From assembly GCA_937883755.1 (NCBI GenBank), contig CAKZYA010000031.1, forward strand, positions 47,599 to 111,598: a DNA stretch of 64,000 bases, in the 5' to 3' direction. Positions within the stretch are counted from its first letter, which is position 1. Every line of letters starts with the position of its first letter. Both the position numbers and the translations under genes were made by a program. Positions 38,247 to 47,253 of the stretch are shown here, in pieces. This DNA is from an uncultured Flammeovirgaceae bacterium (GTDB lineage Bacteria > Bacteroidota > Bacteroidia > Cytophagales > Cyclobacteriaceae). Under the pieces are notes generated by a model. It made no database searches. It was not told where the DNA came from and saw only the letters and a list, made by a program, of their open reading frames with translations.

Positions 38247-39584
38247 TCAGCTTATTTGCAACTCTTTCTCTATCTGCTCTAACGATTTACCTTTGGTCTC
38301 AGGAACAAAGAACCATACAAATACGAAACTCAGCGCAGCGATAACGGCAAAAATACCAAAGGAGAAAGCCCCACCTTTATTTGCTAACATCCACGGAAAA
38401 GTCTGAGTGACCAAATAGGTAGAACTCCAGTGCATAAAAAGAGCAACTGACATGGCCGACCCCCGGTATTTATTGGGGAAAATCTCCGATATCATCACCC
38501 ACATTACGGCAGCGTGCGTAGCAGCAAAAGAGGCAATATAACCCAGTATAGAAAATAACACACCGTATCCAGCACCGCCATCGCTCAAAAAAGAAAACGA
38601 GAGAAAAGCTAACGAAAGTGTCATTCCTACTGAGCCTGCCAGCAATAAAGGTTTACGACCAATCCTATCTACTAAGTTGATAGCTACAAAGGTAAATAGC
38701 AGATTTACTCCCCCAATAGCCACTGTTTGAGCTAAAGCCGATTCCAGACCTGCTCCAGCACTCTCAAAGATAGTTGGTGCGTAATAAATAATGGCATTGA
38801 TACCAACCAATTGTTGCAACATGGCGAGAATAATACCAATAATAGTAACCTTAGTCATTTTACCCTTGAACAGATCAGCAAAAGCAACTTTTTCCTGTTC
38901 ACCCTTAAGGGACTCTTCAATTTCGCTCAACTCTTCAGCAATATGGTCTTCACCTTCCAACTTCCGAAGAACCTCACGGGCTTTTGCTTCCTGATGATTT
39001 TTAAATAACCAGCGGGGGCTTTCAGGAATAATGAACAGTAACCCGAAAAACATTAAGGCAGGGATAGCCTCGCTACCCAACATGTATCGCCAGCTATCAT
39101 CACCCAAAGCGGAGGCGAAGGCATAGTTTGTAAAGTAAACCACCAAAATACCAATAACTATCGTAAGCTGATTAATGGATACCAACCTGCCCCGCCGGTC
39201 AGCTGGAGAGATTTCAGCAATATATGTTGGAGAGAGTGCTGAAGCTGCTCCTACTCCGATTCCTCCGAGAATCCGCGCGAGTACAAAAAAGGTAAAGTCA
39301 GTAGCTAATGCCGTTCCGAAAGCAGAAAGGGTAAATAATACTGCCGTTACGATTAAAACTTTTTTTCGGCCTAGCAAGTCGCTCACAAACCCGGCAGAGA
39401 AGGCTCCAATAATACAGCCGACAATCACGCTGGATACTGCCCAGCCTAGAGCAAGTTCGTCTAGGTTAAAATACTTTTGAATAAATGGATTGGCTCCGGA
39501 AATAACGGCGGTATCAAAGCCAAATAAAAAGCCGCCGAGGGCAGCAATAAACGTAATGGTGTAAATGTAGGTTTGGCGTTTCAT
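38247..39584 (-). CDS. MFS sugar porter (XylE/GLUT type)
   Basis: This 445-residue protein has twelve transmembrane helices. Sugar-porter marks are LFGFDTAVISGA in helix 1, DLLGRKKVLI, PESPRWLFKNHQE after helix 6, QQLVGINAIIYYAP in helix 7, DRIGRKPLLL and the final PETKGKSLEQIEKEL. It brings a hexose or pentose in with protons. The ROK kinase gene lies downstream on the same strand, so the two probably handle uptake and phosphorylation of one sugar. The exact sugar is unknown. Confidence 0.93.
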   Translation of the reverse strand: MKRQTYIYTITFIAALGGFLFGFDTAVISGANPFIQKYFNLDELALGWAVSSVIVGCIIGAFSAGFVSDLLGRKKVLIVTAVLFTLSAFGTALATDFTFFVLARILGGIGVGAASALSPTYIAEISPADRRGRLVSINQLTIVIGILVVYFTNYAFASALGDDSWRYMLGSEAIPALMFFGLLFIIPESPRWLFKNHQEAKAREVLRKLEGEDHIAEELSEIEESLKGEQEKVAFADLFKGKMTKVTIIGIILAMLQQLVGINAIIYYAPTIFESAGAGLESALAQTVAIGGVNLLFTFVAINLVDRIGRKPLLLAGSVGMTLSLAFLSFSFLSDGGAGYGVLFSILGYIASFAATHAAVMWVMISEIFPNKYRGSAMSVALFMHWSSTYLVTQTFPWMLANKGGAFSFGIFAVIAALSFVFVWFFVPETKGKSLEQIEKELQIS

Positions 39585-39684
39585 AGTTGCAGTGTAGCAG
39601 ATTCTTTTCCGCTAAAAATGCAAATATTGCCGTAGTTTACCTAATACGTTTACCAAAACTTCAATTACTGAGCAGATTTACTTC

Positions 39685-40959
39685 TTAAAGACTCATGGCA
39701 GTTCCATCTTTAAATAGCAATTCAGAAGGTTGCCACTCTACCGAAAGATCGGAGAGGTCAGTTTGTACTACCAAGTCGTTTTCTGACGTTGGTTCTTCGG
39801 ATGTATCCACTACATGAAATACTGCCCGTTCACCAATACCTAATGGGCGGTCGTAGGTCAAGGGAAGGCTTTTTACTAAGTTTCCATCAGTATCGCTAAA
39901 GATAACTTGTCCTCCGAAAGAAGAAATATTACGGTTCGATCGGTTGTGGAAGACGAATTTGTAAGTATAATCCTGCTGATTATCAGTGTCAGCGTAAAAT
40001 TTATCCATAACTGCTACAATCACCGCTCGTTTCATCTCTGTTAGTGTGGCTTGATTAACCGTAGATTCGGTAGTACTCTCAGTGAAATGAACCTCAGAAG
40101 TTGAACTTTCTTCAGGCTCATCCAAAAATACTTTACCGAACGCCCCCAGTCCTACTATTTTTTGATAATCAGAGAAATGAATCTCAGTAAGCGAGAAGAG
40201 ATAAAAGTTTTTTCGCCGAACAGGGGAAGAATATGAACCTTCGGCAGTAGATACTAACGTACTATTCAGCTCATTTGGATCATTCCCTTCCGAATAAGTT
40301 AGCAAAGAAGACTGTATCAGAGCTTGATGACCTGATTGGCTGACGGTGCGACGATGTTTTTCTTCACTAGGATTGGTCAAAATGGCTAGAGTAACTAAAC
40401 CAAGCACTACCAATAAGCCAACCCATATGCCTTTGGGTCGGGATATTTTTATCGTCTTGGGAGATACTGAGGTATAGGCTGCTGACGAGGGGGTATGGGG
40501 AACGCTGGGACGGTTAGGAGCATAAGACGCCGGATTTACTGTCGGGCGCGGCGTAGCTGGTGTCTGAAAGCTACTTCCGAGATTTTGAGGTACATTCACC
40601 GAAGGCTTAGCCTTGGGAGCAGCAGCTTTAGGTTTAGGCTGAAAAGCTTGTTTGGGTTGCGGTTTAGCAACGGGCTTATTACCTAAGGTCTTCTGAGATA
40701 ATGATCGTAGCAAAATTTCCAGATCGTCCGCCGTTCGGAAATAATGCTTTACCGAATGCGATAAGGCTTTATCTAGTTTAGTAGTAGCACTTTTTACTAG
40801 TACAATTTCGTGCGCGTCAGCTGATTCGCTTTCACGAGAATAAAGTATAAGGTCAGAATGCTCCCGGTGTTTCCACTGGATACAGGGAACCGTACCATCA
40901 ATACGAGCTACTTCTTCAAAATAGGTCTTAATCAGTTGAATACGCTCAGCTTTGGTCAT
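39685..40959 (-). CDS. Membrane-anchored protein with proline-rich linker, function unknown
   Basis: I do not recognise this 424-residue protein. Residues 1-95 form a small soluble domain (KAERIQLIKTYFEEVARI, TVPCIQWKHREHSDLILYSR). Next comes an 80-residue linker rich in Pro, Ala, Lys and Thr, one transmembrane helix (IWVGLLVVLGLVTLAIL, about 181-200) and a Ser/Thr/Glu-rich C-terminal part ending in a beta-rich segment. It would be an inner-membrane protein with a cytoplasmic N-domain and a periplasmic C-domain. It stands alone between the sugar porter gene and the surface-glycan cluster. Confidence 0.75.
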   Translation of the reverse strand: MTKAERIQLIKTYFEEVARIDGTVPCIQWKHREHSDLILYSRESESADAHEIVLVKSATTKLDKALSHSVKHYFRTADDLEILLRSLSQKTLGNKPVAKPQPKQAFQPKPKAAAPKAKPSVNVPQNLGSSFQTPATPRPTVNPASYAPNRPSVPHTPSSAAYTSVSPKTIKISRPKGIWVGLLVVLGLVTLAILTNPSEEKHRRTVSQSGHQALIQSSLLTYSEGNDPNELNSTLVSTAEGSYSSPVRRKNFYLFSLTEIHFSDYQKIVGLGAFGKVFLDEPEESSTSEVHFTESTTESTVNQATLTEMKRAVIVAVMDKFYADTDNQQDYTYKFVFHNRSNRNISSFGGQVIFSDTDGNLVKSLPLTYDRPLGIGERAVFHVVDTSEEPTSENDLVVQTDLSDLSVEWQPSELLFKDGTAMSL

Positions 40960-41204
40960 GCTACAGAAGGTTAGGCGGTATCTTACAAAAGTAGATACAT
41001 TATACGAAACGAAAAACTCTCAATAATCAGTATACTACACCCAGCAGTTTGTAACCCGGCTATATGAAATTTATTTCTGGTTTCAATAGATGCAGGAAAC
41101 TCTGTTATAAACAAATCCTTCCACCTCCTTTTTTAGAGGGGGATAAGTACTGTACCTCAATTTTACGGTTTTGCCCTAAATTCGCGGTATAGTCTAATTT
41201 CTTT

Positions 41205-41837
41205 TTATCGTAAACGACGAGCGGGGACTCCAACGTACACTCCAGGCTCAGTAATATCTTGATTTACGTAGGTGTGAGCACCGATGATTACATTATCCGC
41301 AACTACTATGCCTTGCTGGATAGTAGCGTGACTACCAATAAATACCTGCTGACCAACCGCCACCCCACCGTTGAGAATCGCCCCGGTTGATATATGGCTA
41401 AAATCACCTACAATAGCATCATGTTCTACGGTGGCGCGGGTATTAATAATTACATTTCGTCCTACTTGAGCATTGGCGTTAACTAGGGCAAAGTGCATAA
41501 CTACTGCCCCCTCACCTACTGTAGCATACAACGATACTCGTGCTAAAGGGGATGTAAGAGTTGCCAGTCGACCTTTAGCCTCACTTAACTGCTTATCTAA
41601 GCGAGTTCGCACAGCAGTGGACTCAATCTGCCCCACCGTAATAAGAAAATCTTGGTCAGATTGCACCCATTTTTCTATATTTTCATCGGAGTCAACAATA
41701 GAATAATTCAGTACCCTATGGCCTACTCGTTCTTTACGGTCAATAATGCCTTGTATGCGATAGTCAGACGCCGATTCAATTACATCAATTACCGATCGGG
41801 CATGTCCACCTCCTCCTAATAAGATTAGATTACGCAT
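41205..41837 (-). CDS. NeuD/PglD-type sugar O- or N-acyltransferase
   Basis: The start chosen is ATG 41837 (MRNLILLGGGGHARSVIDV), giving 210 residues; the longer frame to 41891 adds 18 residues without family character. The N-terminal GGGGHA loop binds the nucleotide-sugar, and the C-terminal part is a left-handed beta-helix of hexapeptide repeats (VGRNVIINTRATVEHDAIVG, ISTGAILNGGVAVG). The catalytic His is probably the one in EHDAIVG. NeuD/PglD enzymes acetylate amino-sugars or nonulosonates. Its start overlaps the end of the aminotransferase gene by 8 bp, so they form one unit that makes an acylated amino-sugar for surface glycans. Confidence 0.9.
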   Translation of the reverse strand: MRNLILLGGGGHARSVIDVIESASDYRIQGIIDRKERVGHRVLNYSIVDSDENIEKWVQSDQDFLITVGQIESTAVRTRLDKQLSEAKGRLATLTSPLARVSLYATVGEGAVVMHFALVNANAQVGRNVIINTRATVEHDAIVGDFSHISTGAILNGGVAVGQQVFIGSHATIQQGIVVADNVIIGAHTYVNQDITEPGVYVGVPARRLR

Positions 41838-43143
41838 GTGGAAAAATAGTTGACGGAATATTTGCCATACAGGACTCCGCCCAACGAGCATTGGGTAGGG
41901 GCATCTGATAAGAATTGGTAAACGATGGATAACGAGAAAGCAACGTCCAGACCGGACGAGACTCTATTCCTGCCTTAGTCGAATCTAGTACAAATTGATC
42001 GCGACTATTTCGCTCAGGAAAAATGAGCGCATTGAGCCAATAATTAGAAAAACAATCCGTCGGTTCATCTAGCACCTTAACCTCAGAGTTAGCGAATAAT
42101 GACTGATACCAATGAGCAAGATTCCTTTTCTTTTGAATACGCTGATCCAAATGCTCCCACTGGGCTAAACCGAGAGCAGCATTGAGGGCTGGCATTCGAT
42201 AATTATAACCTACGGAAGAGCCAACAGCCACCTTCAATTCGGAGTTTTGCGCTTGAGAGACGCTGGCAATTACATTACTCCCAGGAATTTTATATCTGGT
42301 AGAGACTGCACTTACACTGTATCCCGGAGTCTCGAGCTTCGACGAGTTTGCAGTTAGGCCATATTCTGGAGTTTTACCTTCGGGTGAACTTGTTAGTAAG
42401 CTATAACTAAGCGTGGAACTTGCCGTCGACCGAACCGATTGGTAAACCTCCAGGTCGGAGGTAAACAAAGCCCCTCCCCCACCCGTAGTCACAATTTTAT
42501 TACCATTAAAACTCAACACGCCAGCCTTGCCGTGTGTTCCTACGGGCTGACCATTGCAGGTACTACCTAGCCCTTCGGCAGAATCTTCTAGTACCGGAAT
42601 ACCGTATTGATTACAAACCTGAACAATTTCGGTCATATGAGCTGAATGCCCGAATACATGCACAGGTAAACAGGCTGCAATACGCCGTTTACTTACAGTA
42701 TGAACACATTGCCCCGAATCATCAATGTAAGTCTCGTTAGCCAGAAACTCGGCTAGCACTTCCGGCGAAAGCCCAAGCGTACGACGATCAATATCTAAAA
42801 ACATGGGAGACGCCCCACTGTGGACAATGGCATTGGTTGTAGCCACAAAGGTAAACGGCGTGGTAAGTACCCAATCATTTGGTTTGACTCCTAAAGCAAG
42901 CAGACCCAGATGCAAAGCTGCGGTGCCACTAGAAGTTGCTACAGCATATTTAGCTCCGGTACGCTGAATGATGGCTTGTTCCAGGCGCTCTACTTCGCTA
43001 CCAATGGTAGATACTTTACCTGAATTTAGGCATTCTTTGACAAACTGGTATTCATTACCGAACATTGCAGTCTCAATAAGGTAAATTGCTTCGGATGGAC
43101 GCTGATAGTATTCTCGTAACTTCCGAATAAACTGCTGAATCAT
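41830..43143 (-). CDS. LegC-type DegT/DnrJ/EryC1 sugar aminotransferase with a Ser/Thr-rich insertion
   Basis: From the ATG at 43143 it has 437 residues (a TTG at 43149 adds two). PLP-enzyme marks are ATSSGTAALHLGLLALGV, LTTPFTFVATTNAI, EDSAEGLGS and the cofactor Lys in SFNGNKIVTTGGGGAL, then VGYNYRMPALNAALGLAQ. This is the LegC-like branch that makes 4-amino-sugars on UDP. Between the Lys loop and VGYNYRMP, where relatives have about 20 residues, there are ~75 Ser/Thr-rich residues with loose KxxP(E/G)Y repeats (DNA 42214-42429). These look like an in-frame intergenic-type repeat. The enzyme may still work, as this region is a surface loop in relatives, but that is inference. Confidence 0.88.
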   Translation of the reverse strand: MIQQFIRKLREYYQRPSEAIYLIETAMFGNEYQFVKECLNSGKVSTIGSEVERLEQAIIQRTGAKYAVATSSGTAALHLGLLALGVKPNDWVLTTPFTFVATTNAIVHSGASPMFLDIDRRTLGLSPEVLAEFLANETYIDDSGQCVHTVSKRRIAACLPVHVFGHSAHMTEIVQVCNQYGIPVLEDSAEGLGSTCNGQPVGTHGKAGVLSFNGNKIVTTGGGGALFTSDLEVYQSVRSTASSTLSYSLLTSSPEGKTPEYGLTANSSKLETPGYSVSAVSTRYKIPGSNVIASVSQAQNSELKVAVGSSVGYNYRMPALNAALGLAQWEHLDQRIQKKRNLAHWYQSLFANSEVKVLDEPTDCFSNYWLNALIFPERNSRDQFVLDSTKAGIESRPVWTLLSRYPSFTNSYQMPLPNARWAESCMANIPSTIFPHA

Positions 43144-44249
43144 TGCCAAGCTTGTCTAGCACGAAAGATAACAAAAAGAAATTAATCATACTTTGCCCTT
43201 ACCCTCGAGCCGGGGCACCTAGCCAACGTTTTCGGTATGAGCAATACTTGTCTGTACTGGAAGAAAATGAGTATCGGTACCACATACTTTCTTTTCTCGA
43301 TGAAGAAACCAACCGGATACTGTATCAGCCGGGGCGTACCTTCCAGAAAGTAAGAGGAATTATTTTAGGCTATCTACGTCGGCTGAGTCATGTATGGCAG
43401 TCTCGTAACGCTGATGCGGTGCTTATTCACCGGGAAGCTACCCCGCTCGGCCCTCCTTGGGTTGAATATCTGGTGGCGAAAGTATTAGGCAAACCCATTA
43501 TTTACGATTACGATGATGCAATCTGGCTAGCTGATCAATCCGGGGTCAATCGCTGGGTGAGTTGGCTAAAGTGGCGGTCTAAAGTGGGTAAAATTTGCCG
43601 ATGGAGCTATCGTGTAAGTGCGGGTAACGCTTATCTGGCAGAATTTGCTCAACAACTAGGTGCTACCGCGGTCGTAAACCCTACTACTATTGATACTCAA
43701 CACTATCACAATCAGATTAAAAATCAGCATTCTAAACCATTAACTATTGGTTGGACAGGCTCTCACTCCACCTTAAAGTATCTTGCGTTAGTTGCCCCTG
43801 CTCTACACCAACTGTCAGAGAGTCGCAATTTTCGAGTTGTGGTCATTGCTAACCGTCCACCAGATTATGACTTACCTAACTTAACATTTATCAAATGGAA
43901 TGAACGCACCGAAGTTGAGGATTTACTTCAGATCAATATTGGTATAATGCCCCTGCCTGACGATCCTTGGTCAAAAGGTAAGTGTGGATTTAAGGCGTTA
44001 CAGTATTTAGCATTGGGTATTCCAGCAATCGTATCCCCCGTCGGTGTTAACACCGAGATAGTTCAACCTAGCGTACACGGATTTCACGCCCAAACCGAAG
44101 ATGAATGGTACGACAGTTTACAAAAGCTACTAACTGATGCTTCGCTTCGAGAGAAATTGGGGCAAGCTGGACGACAACACGTTATTAACCACTACTCTAT
44201 TCAATCTAACACTCCTAATTTTTTAGGGCTTTTTCCAGAAAATCAATAG
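43143..44249 (+). CDS. Glycosyltransferase (GT-B fold, GT4-like)
   Basis: This 368-residue protein starts at TTG 43143 (or TTG 43152); there is no ATG near the N-terminus. It opens with LIILCPYPRAGAPSQRFRYEQY, a common N-terminus of Bacteroidota group 1 transferases. It has YDYDDAIWL, IGWTGSHSTLKYL at the start of the C-terminal Rossmann domain and GIMPLPDDPWSKGKCGFKA followed by LQYLALGIPAIVSPVGVNTE for donor-sugar binding. It would add a sugar to a cell-surface glycan. It is divergent from the aminotransferase gene with no free DNA between the starts, and its end overlaps the convergent Wzi-like gene by 7 bp. Confidence 0.88.
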   Translation: MPSLSSTKDNKKKLIILCPYPRAGAPSQRFRYEQYLSVLEENEYRYHILSFLDEETNRILYQPGRTFQKVRGIILGYLRRLSHVWQSRNADAVLIHREATPLGPPWVEYLVAKVLGKPIIYDYDDAIWLADQSGVNRWVSWLKWRSKVGKICRWSYRVSAGNAYLAEFAQQLGATAVVNPTTIDTQHYHNQIKNQHSKPLTIGWTGSHSTLKYLALVAPALHQLSESRNFRVVVIANRPPDYDLPNLTFIKWNERTEVEDLLQINIGIMPLPDDPWSKGKCGFKALQYLALGIPAIVSPVGVNTEIVQPSVHGFHAQTEDEWYDSLQKLLTDASLREKLGQAGRQHVINHYSIQSNTPNFLGLFPENQ

Positions 44250-45946
44250 TCGTAACGGATACGATCAATATTGACCCGAAGGGAAAAGGATAGAAAGTTT
44301 GTTTTCTGGTTCAAATTAATAGCCGAAGCGTCTTGTAATCGATATAAATAGCGCAAATCAACAAATATATTGTGCCATAGCTGGTAGGAAGCAGTCAAAT
44401 CACCAATTGTTAAAGTAGTAGCAATACCTTGTCCTAGCTCATTACCGTATTCTTGCTGGCGAGTACGGTTATCCAGTAGCACATTATTTCCCCAGTTAGA
44501 GGTCAGGGTATCGGTTCCGTACTGCGCCCGAGTCAGGTTTGCCTGTAGGGTAAGCCGAGACAGTGGTTGATAGCGAGCAATAAAAACTGTCTCTCGTAGG
44601 TTTGCTCCCAACGGGTGAGCCAGGGGCTGGCGGTAATTGGTATACGATCGATACAAATCTTCGTGAGCGTAAGTAAAAGGCCGCACCCGATTATACTCTA
44701 ATTGTAAGTCCAGGTTTGGAATAGTGAAGGCATCAATGTATTTCCCGCCAACTTGTAAGGCATACTTATTACCCCACCAACCTCGGTTATTAGTTAGCTC
44801 GCCCACAATTAATTCATCCAGCAGAAACTGAGCGTAAACTGAGTAATGCTTCCCTAAAATCCAGTCGGCATCTAGCCCAAGCATAGCATTACCGTTACTA
44901 CCATTTTGCTGCTCAATGGCTCGGAATAGAGCGAAAGGGTTCAGGTAGCGAGCATCAAAACGTTCTGACTCATCGCCGTACATAATTGCTTCAAATAGCC
45001 CTATATTTAGTCGATCAGTGACATCTACGCCGATACGATGCAAGGCCAGATGTTTAATGGGAAAGCTACGCGTCCCAAACAATCCAGTGGAATTTCCAAA
45101 AATGTCAGCTGTGAGTTGCCCCAACAAGTAGGTAAAATGAATACGCCACACATTGACATCACCTCGAAAATAAGCATAATTATTACTAAAATCAGATAAC
45201 AGTAACGAGCGGTAACCATTACCAATAAAGTGCTTGCCGTACCCCAGCTCAAGCCCTACATGACGTGAGGCTGAAAAATTGAGATGCCCTCGGGTATTAA
45301 GAAAATCCACTCCTCGAGTACCGTACCCTTTCCAAAAGCCCTGATAGGGCAATGTCAAGGTTTGTTGCAAATAGTCGTAAGCAAAGTCGGGCTGAGCCAT
45401 CTGGTTCTCGCCAATGAAAGAGTAAAAGCCAATTTTATCATCAATTGCCCCCTCTATCTGAATTCCTCGGGTGTTGATAAAAGGCGTTCCACTTCGTTCG
45501 TCTCGTCCCACTCCGAAATAGAGTACTGGGTTTACCCGAAGTAGTAGCCCGTCAGTTTGTACGTGCCAAAAGTCCGCTGGGCGTTTATAAAAATACTTTA
45601 GTATAGGTTTTTTGGTAGTTGTACTTTCGCTGTCTAGAAACGGCCAATTGTCATTGGTAAGATACGCCCGGTTAAATTTATCAGCCTTTGAGAGTTTCGT
45701 TATTTCTAACGAGTCTAAAAACGCCGTTACTGCTGACCGTCGGTAGGGCTTTACATTGCTATCAAATGAATGCGCTTGTTGCCCCAGCCGTATTTCGTAA
45801 CGAGAAAGCAGGTGGTAATAATCTTTGTTGAGAGGTACTTGACTACTTTGTGCTAGACTGAGAGTAGAAAGTAATAGTCCCGCCAGGTTAATAAGGCACG
45901 CTTTCTTGCGGACGACCTTGTACCTGTTTTGTTTTTCTTGCTTCAT
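44243..45946 (-). CDS. Wzi-like capsule-assembly outer-membrane protein
   Basis: This 567-residue protein has a signal peptide whose hydrophobic core (ACLINLAGLLLSTLSLAQ) begins at about residue 16. The rest is a predicted beta-barrel with Tyr, Asn and Arg-rich strands, of the Wzi/capsule-assembly family (the ARYLNPFALFRAIEQQNGSN-type stretch and repeated RWRIHF-like strands). Wzi anchors capsule polysaccharide at the cell surface. The gene's start overlaps the preceding membrane-protein gene by 59 bp. It lies with a glycosyltransferase, aminotransferase and acyltransferase gene, so it probably serves the same surface glycan. Confidence 0.8.
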   Translation of the reverse strand: MKQEKQNRYKVVRKKACLINLAGLLLSTLSLAQSSQVPLNKDYYHLLSRYEIRLGQQAHSFDSNVKPYRRSAVTAFLDSLEITKLSKADKFNRAYLTNDNWPFLDSESTTTKKPILKYFYKRPADFWHVQTDGLLLRVNPVLYFGVGRDERSGTPFINTRGIQIEGAIDDKIGFYSFIGENQMAQPDFAYDYLQQTLTLPYQGFWKGYGTRGVDFLNTRGHLNFSASRHVGLELGYGKHFIGNGYRSLLLSDFSNNYAYFRGDVNVWRIHFTYLLGQLTADIFGNSTGLFGTRSFPIKHLALHRIGVDVTDRLNIGLFEAIMYGDESERFDARYLNPFALFRAIEQQNGSNGNAMLGLDADWILGKHYSVYAQFLLDELIVGELTNNRGWWGNKYALQVGGKYIDAFTIPNLDLQLEYNRVRPFTYAHEDLYRSYTNYRQPLAHPLGANLRETVFIARYQPLSRLTLQANLTRAQYGTDTLTSNWGNNVLLDNRTRQQEYGNELGQGIATTLTIGDLTASYQLWHNIFVDLRYLYRLQDASAINLNQKTNFLSFSLRVNIDRIRYDY

Positions 45947-47252
45947 TAACGTGATACCAAAGTATAATTAATCCGGACAGGTAGAAAGGAAGCATAGGTA
46001 TTTTATATCGGACTAGACTGCCGAAGTTATAAGTAGAGATTCCTACCGCAAAGGAAAAGGCAACTCCAAAGATTAGACAAAACAAAATGATTGGATTACT
46101 GCCAATCAGTCCAAACGCCCGGAATAGTCCAGCTCTAAAAAACACAAATAGCGTAAACAATAAGGTAGCCAAACTTTCTAGAGAGGAAAGTAGCATTACT
46201 GGGTTGTAAGCTTCCCACAAATACGGACGAAATAAGGTGACATTTACTGCTAGCGGAAACTTCCGCAGCATACCTACTGGGCTAAAATCGTAGTCACCCA
46301 AGGTATACACTGAGCCACCTTGCTTTTCGCCTACATAAGCTAAGTAGCGAGCGGTAATCTCCGCCGTCTCAGAAACAGTATCTAATGAGTACCGGGCATT
46401 ATCCTCCCCTACTTTTAGGACGGCATAATACCCGATAATACCTGCAACGCCAATAATAAATGGCGCGATCATCAACTTTATAGGGGTAGAGGAAATTTGA
46501 GAGGAAAAACTGAGGAATACCCAAAGTAACGCTGCGGGCAAAAAGCAGAGGACGATGTAAATCTTTACCGAATAGATCGTATACAGTGCAAAAATCAGTA
46601 TGCAACTGCTTAATAGTATTGATTTACGCTCGAAAAAGACCCGGACGATACCCCAAGTAGCCCAGCCTAGTGCTCCCAACGTAATAGTATCTTTCAAAAC
46701 ACCTGAACCCCAAAACACTACTGAGGGCACGAAGAGTATAGCAATTGCTAACTCGTAGTGCTGAAGGGGGTAAAATTTACAGAAAGTTCGATACATTGCC
46801 CATACTCCTGAAAAGCTTAAGGCAGCAAACAATACTGCAATAGCAGCGTAGGAGTGTAATGTTAATAAACCTAACACTGCAATTACTCGAATGACAAAAT
46901 ACTCAGTAGGCGAGCGGAACCAGTACATACGAGTGGCGTAACTAAATATCTCGGAGGTATACTCCCCATTGGCTAAGAGCAGTTTCAAGCCAACTGCAGG
47001 GTCATCAGAAAAGGCCTCTACAATGACACTCGCATTTTGGTGATAATTGAATGTATCTCCACTTGGCTTTCCTCCTCCGTAGTAAAATTGGTAGATAAAG
47101 CCGACTGCTAAGGCTCCAAAGATTTTTACTCCGAGGGCAGGAATAAAATAACGATAAGTGGTTGCATCAGTAAATCTAGAACGAATGGCGTAAGCAATAA
47201 CTAATACAACAGCCAGCACTAATGGGGTAATGAGTACATCTAAAAATCCCAT
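45888..47252 (-). CDS. Polytopic membrane protein, possible polysaccharide polymerase or GT39-like enzyme
   Basis: This 454-residue protein has about ten transmembrane helices and a loop with SGDTFNYHQNASVIVEAF near residue 70. It has FVPSVVFWGSGVLKDTITLG, a stretch typical of membrane proteins in Bacteroidota exopolysaccharide loci. The topology fits Wzy-type O-antigen polymerases or lipid-linked-sugar transferases, but there is no decisive motif. It lies 1 bp downstream of the TolC-type gene and its end overlaps the Wzi-like gene by 59 bp, which suggests translational coupling with capsule anchoring. Confidence 0.75.
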   Translation of the reverse strand: MGFLDVLITPLVLAVVLVIAYAIRSRFTDATTYRYFIPALGVKIFGALAVGFIYQFYYGGGKPSGDTFNYHQNASVIVEAFSDDPAVGLKLLLANGEYTSEIFSYATRMYWFRSPTEYFVIRVIAVLGLLTLHSYAAIAVLFAALSFSGVWAMYRTFCKFYPLQHYELAIAILFVPSVVFWGSGVLKDTITLGALGWATWGIVRVFFERKSILLSSCILIFALYTIYSVKIYIVLCFLPAALLWVFLSFSSQISSTPIKLMIAPFIIGVAGIIGYYAVLKVGEDNARYSLDTVSETAEITARYLAYVGEKQGGSVYTLGDYDFSPVGMLRKFPLAVNVTLFRPYLWEAYNPVMLLSSLESLATLLFTLFVFFRAGLFRAFGLIGSNPIILFCLIFGVAFSFAVGISTYNFGSLVRYKIPMLPFYLSGLIILWYHVNEARKTKQVQGRPQESVPY

Positions 47253-47253
47253 A

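Noticed and set aside
39175..39480. 101-codon frame opposite the sugar porter
   Set aside because: It is antisense to a clear MFS gene with complete family motifs; the frame is a by-product of codon bias.
41116..41146. A second copy of the GC-rich palindrome at 17463
   Set aside because: The stretch CCTCCTTTTTTAGAGGGGG is similar in layout but the stem is short and degraded, so it is too weak to list as a feature.
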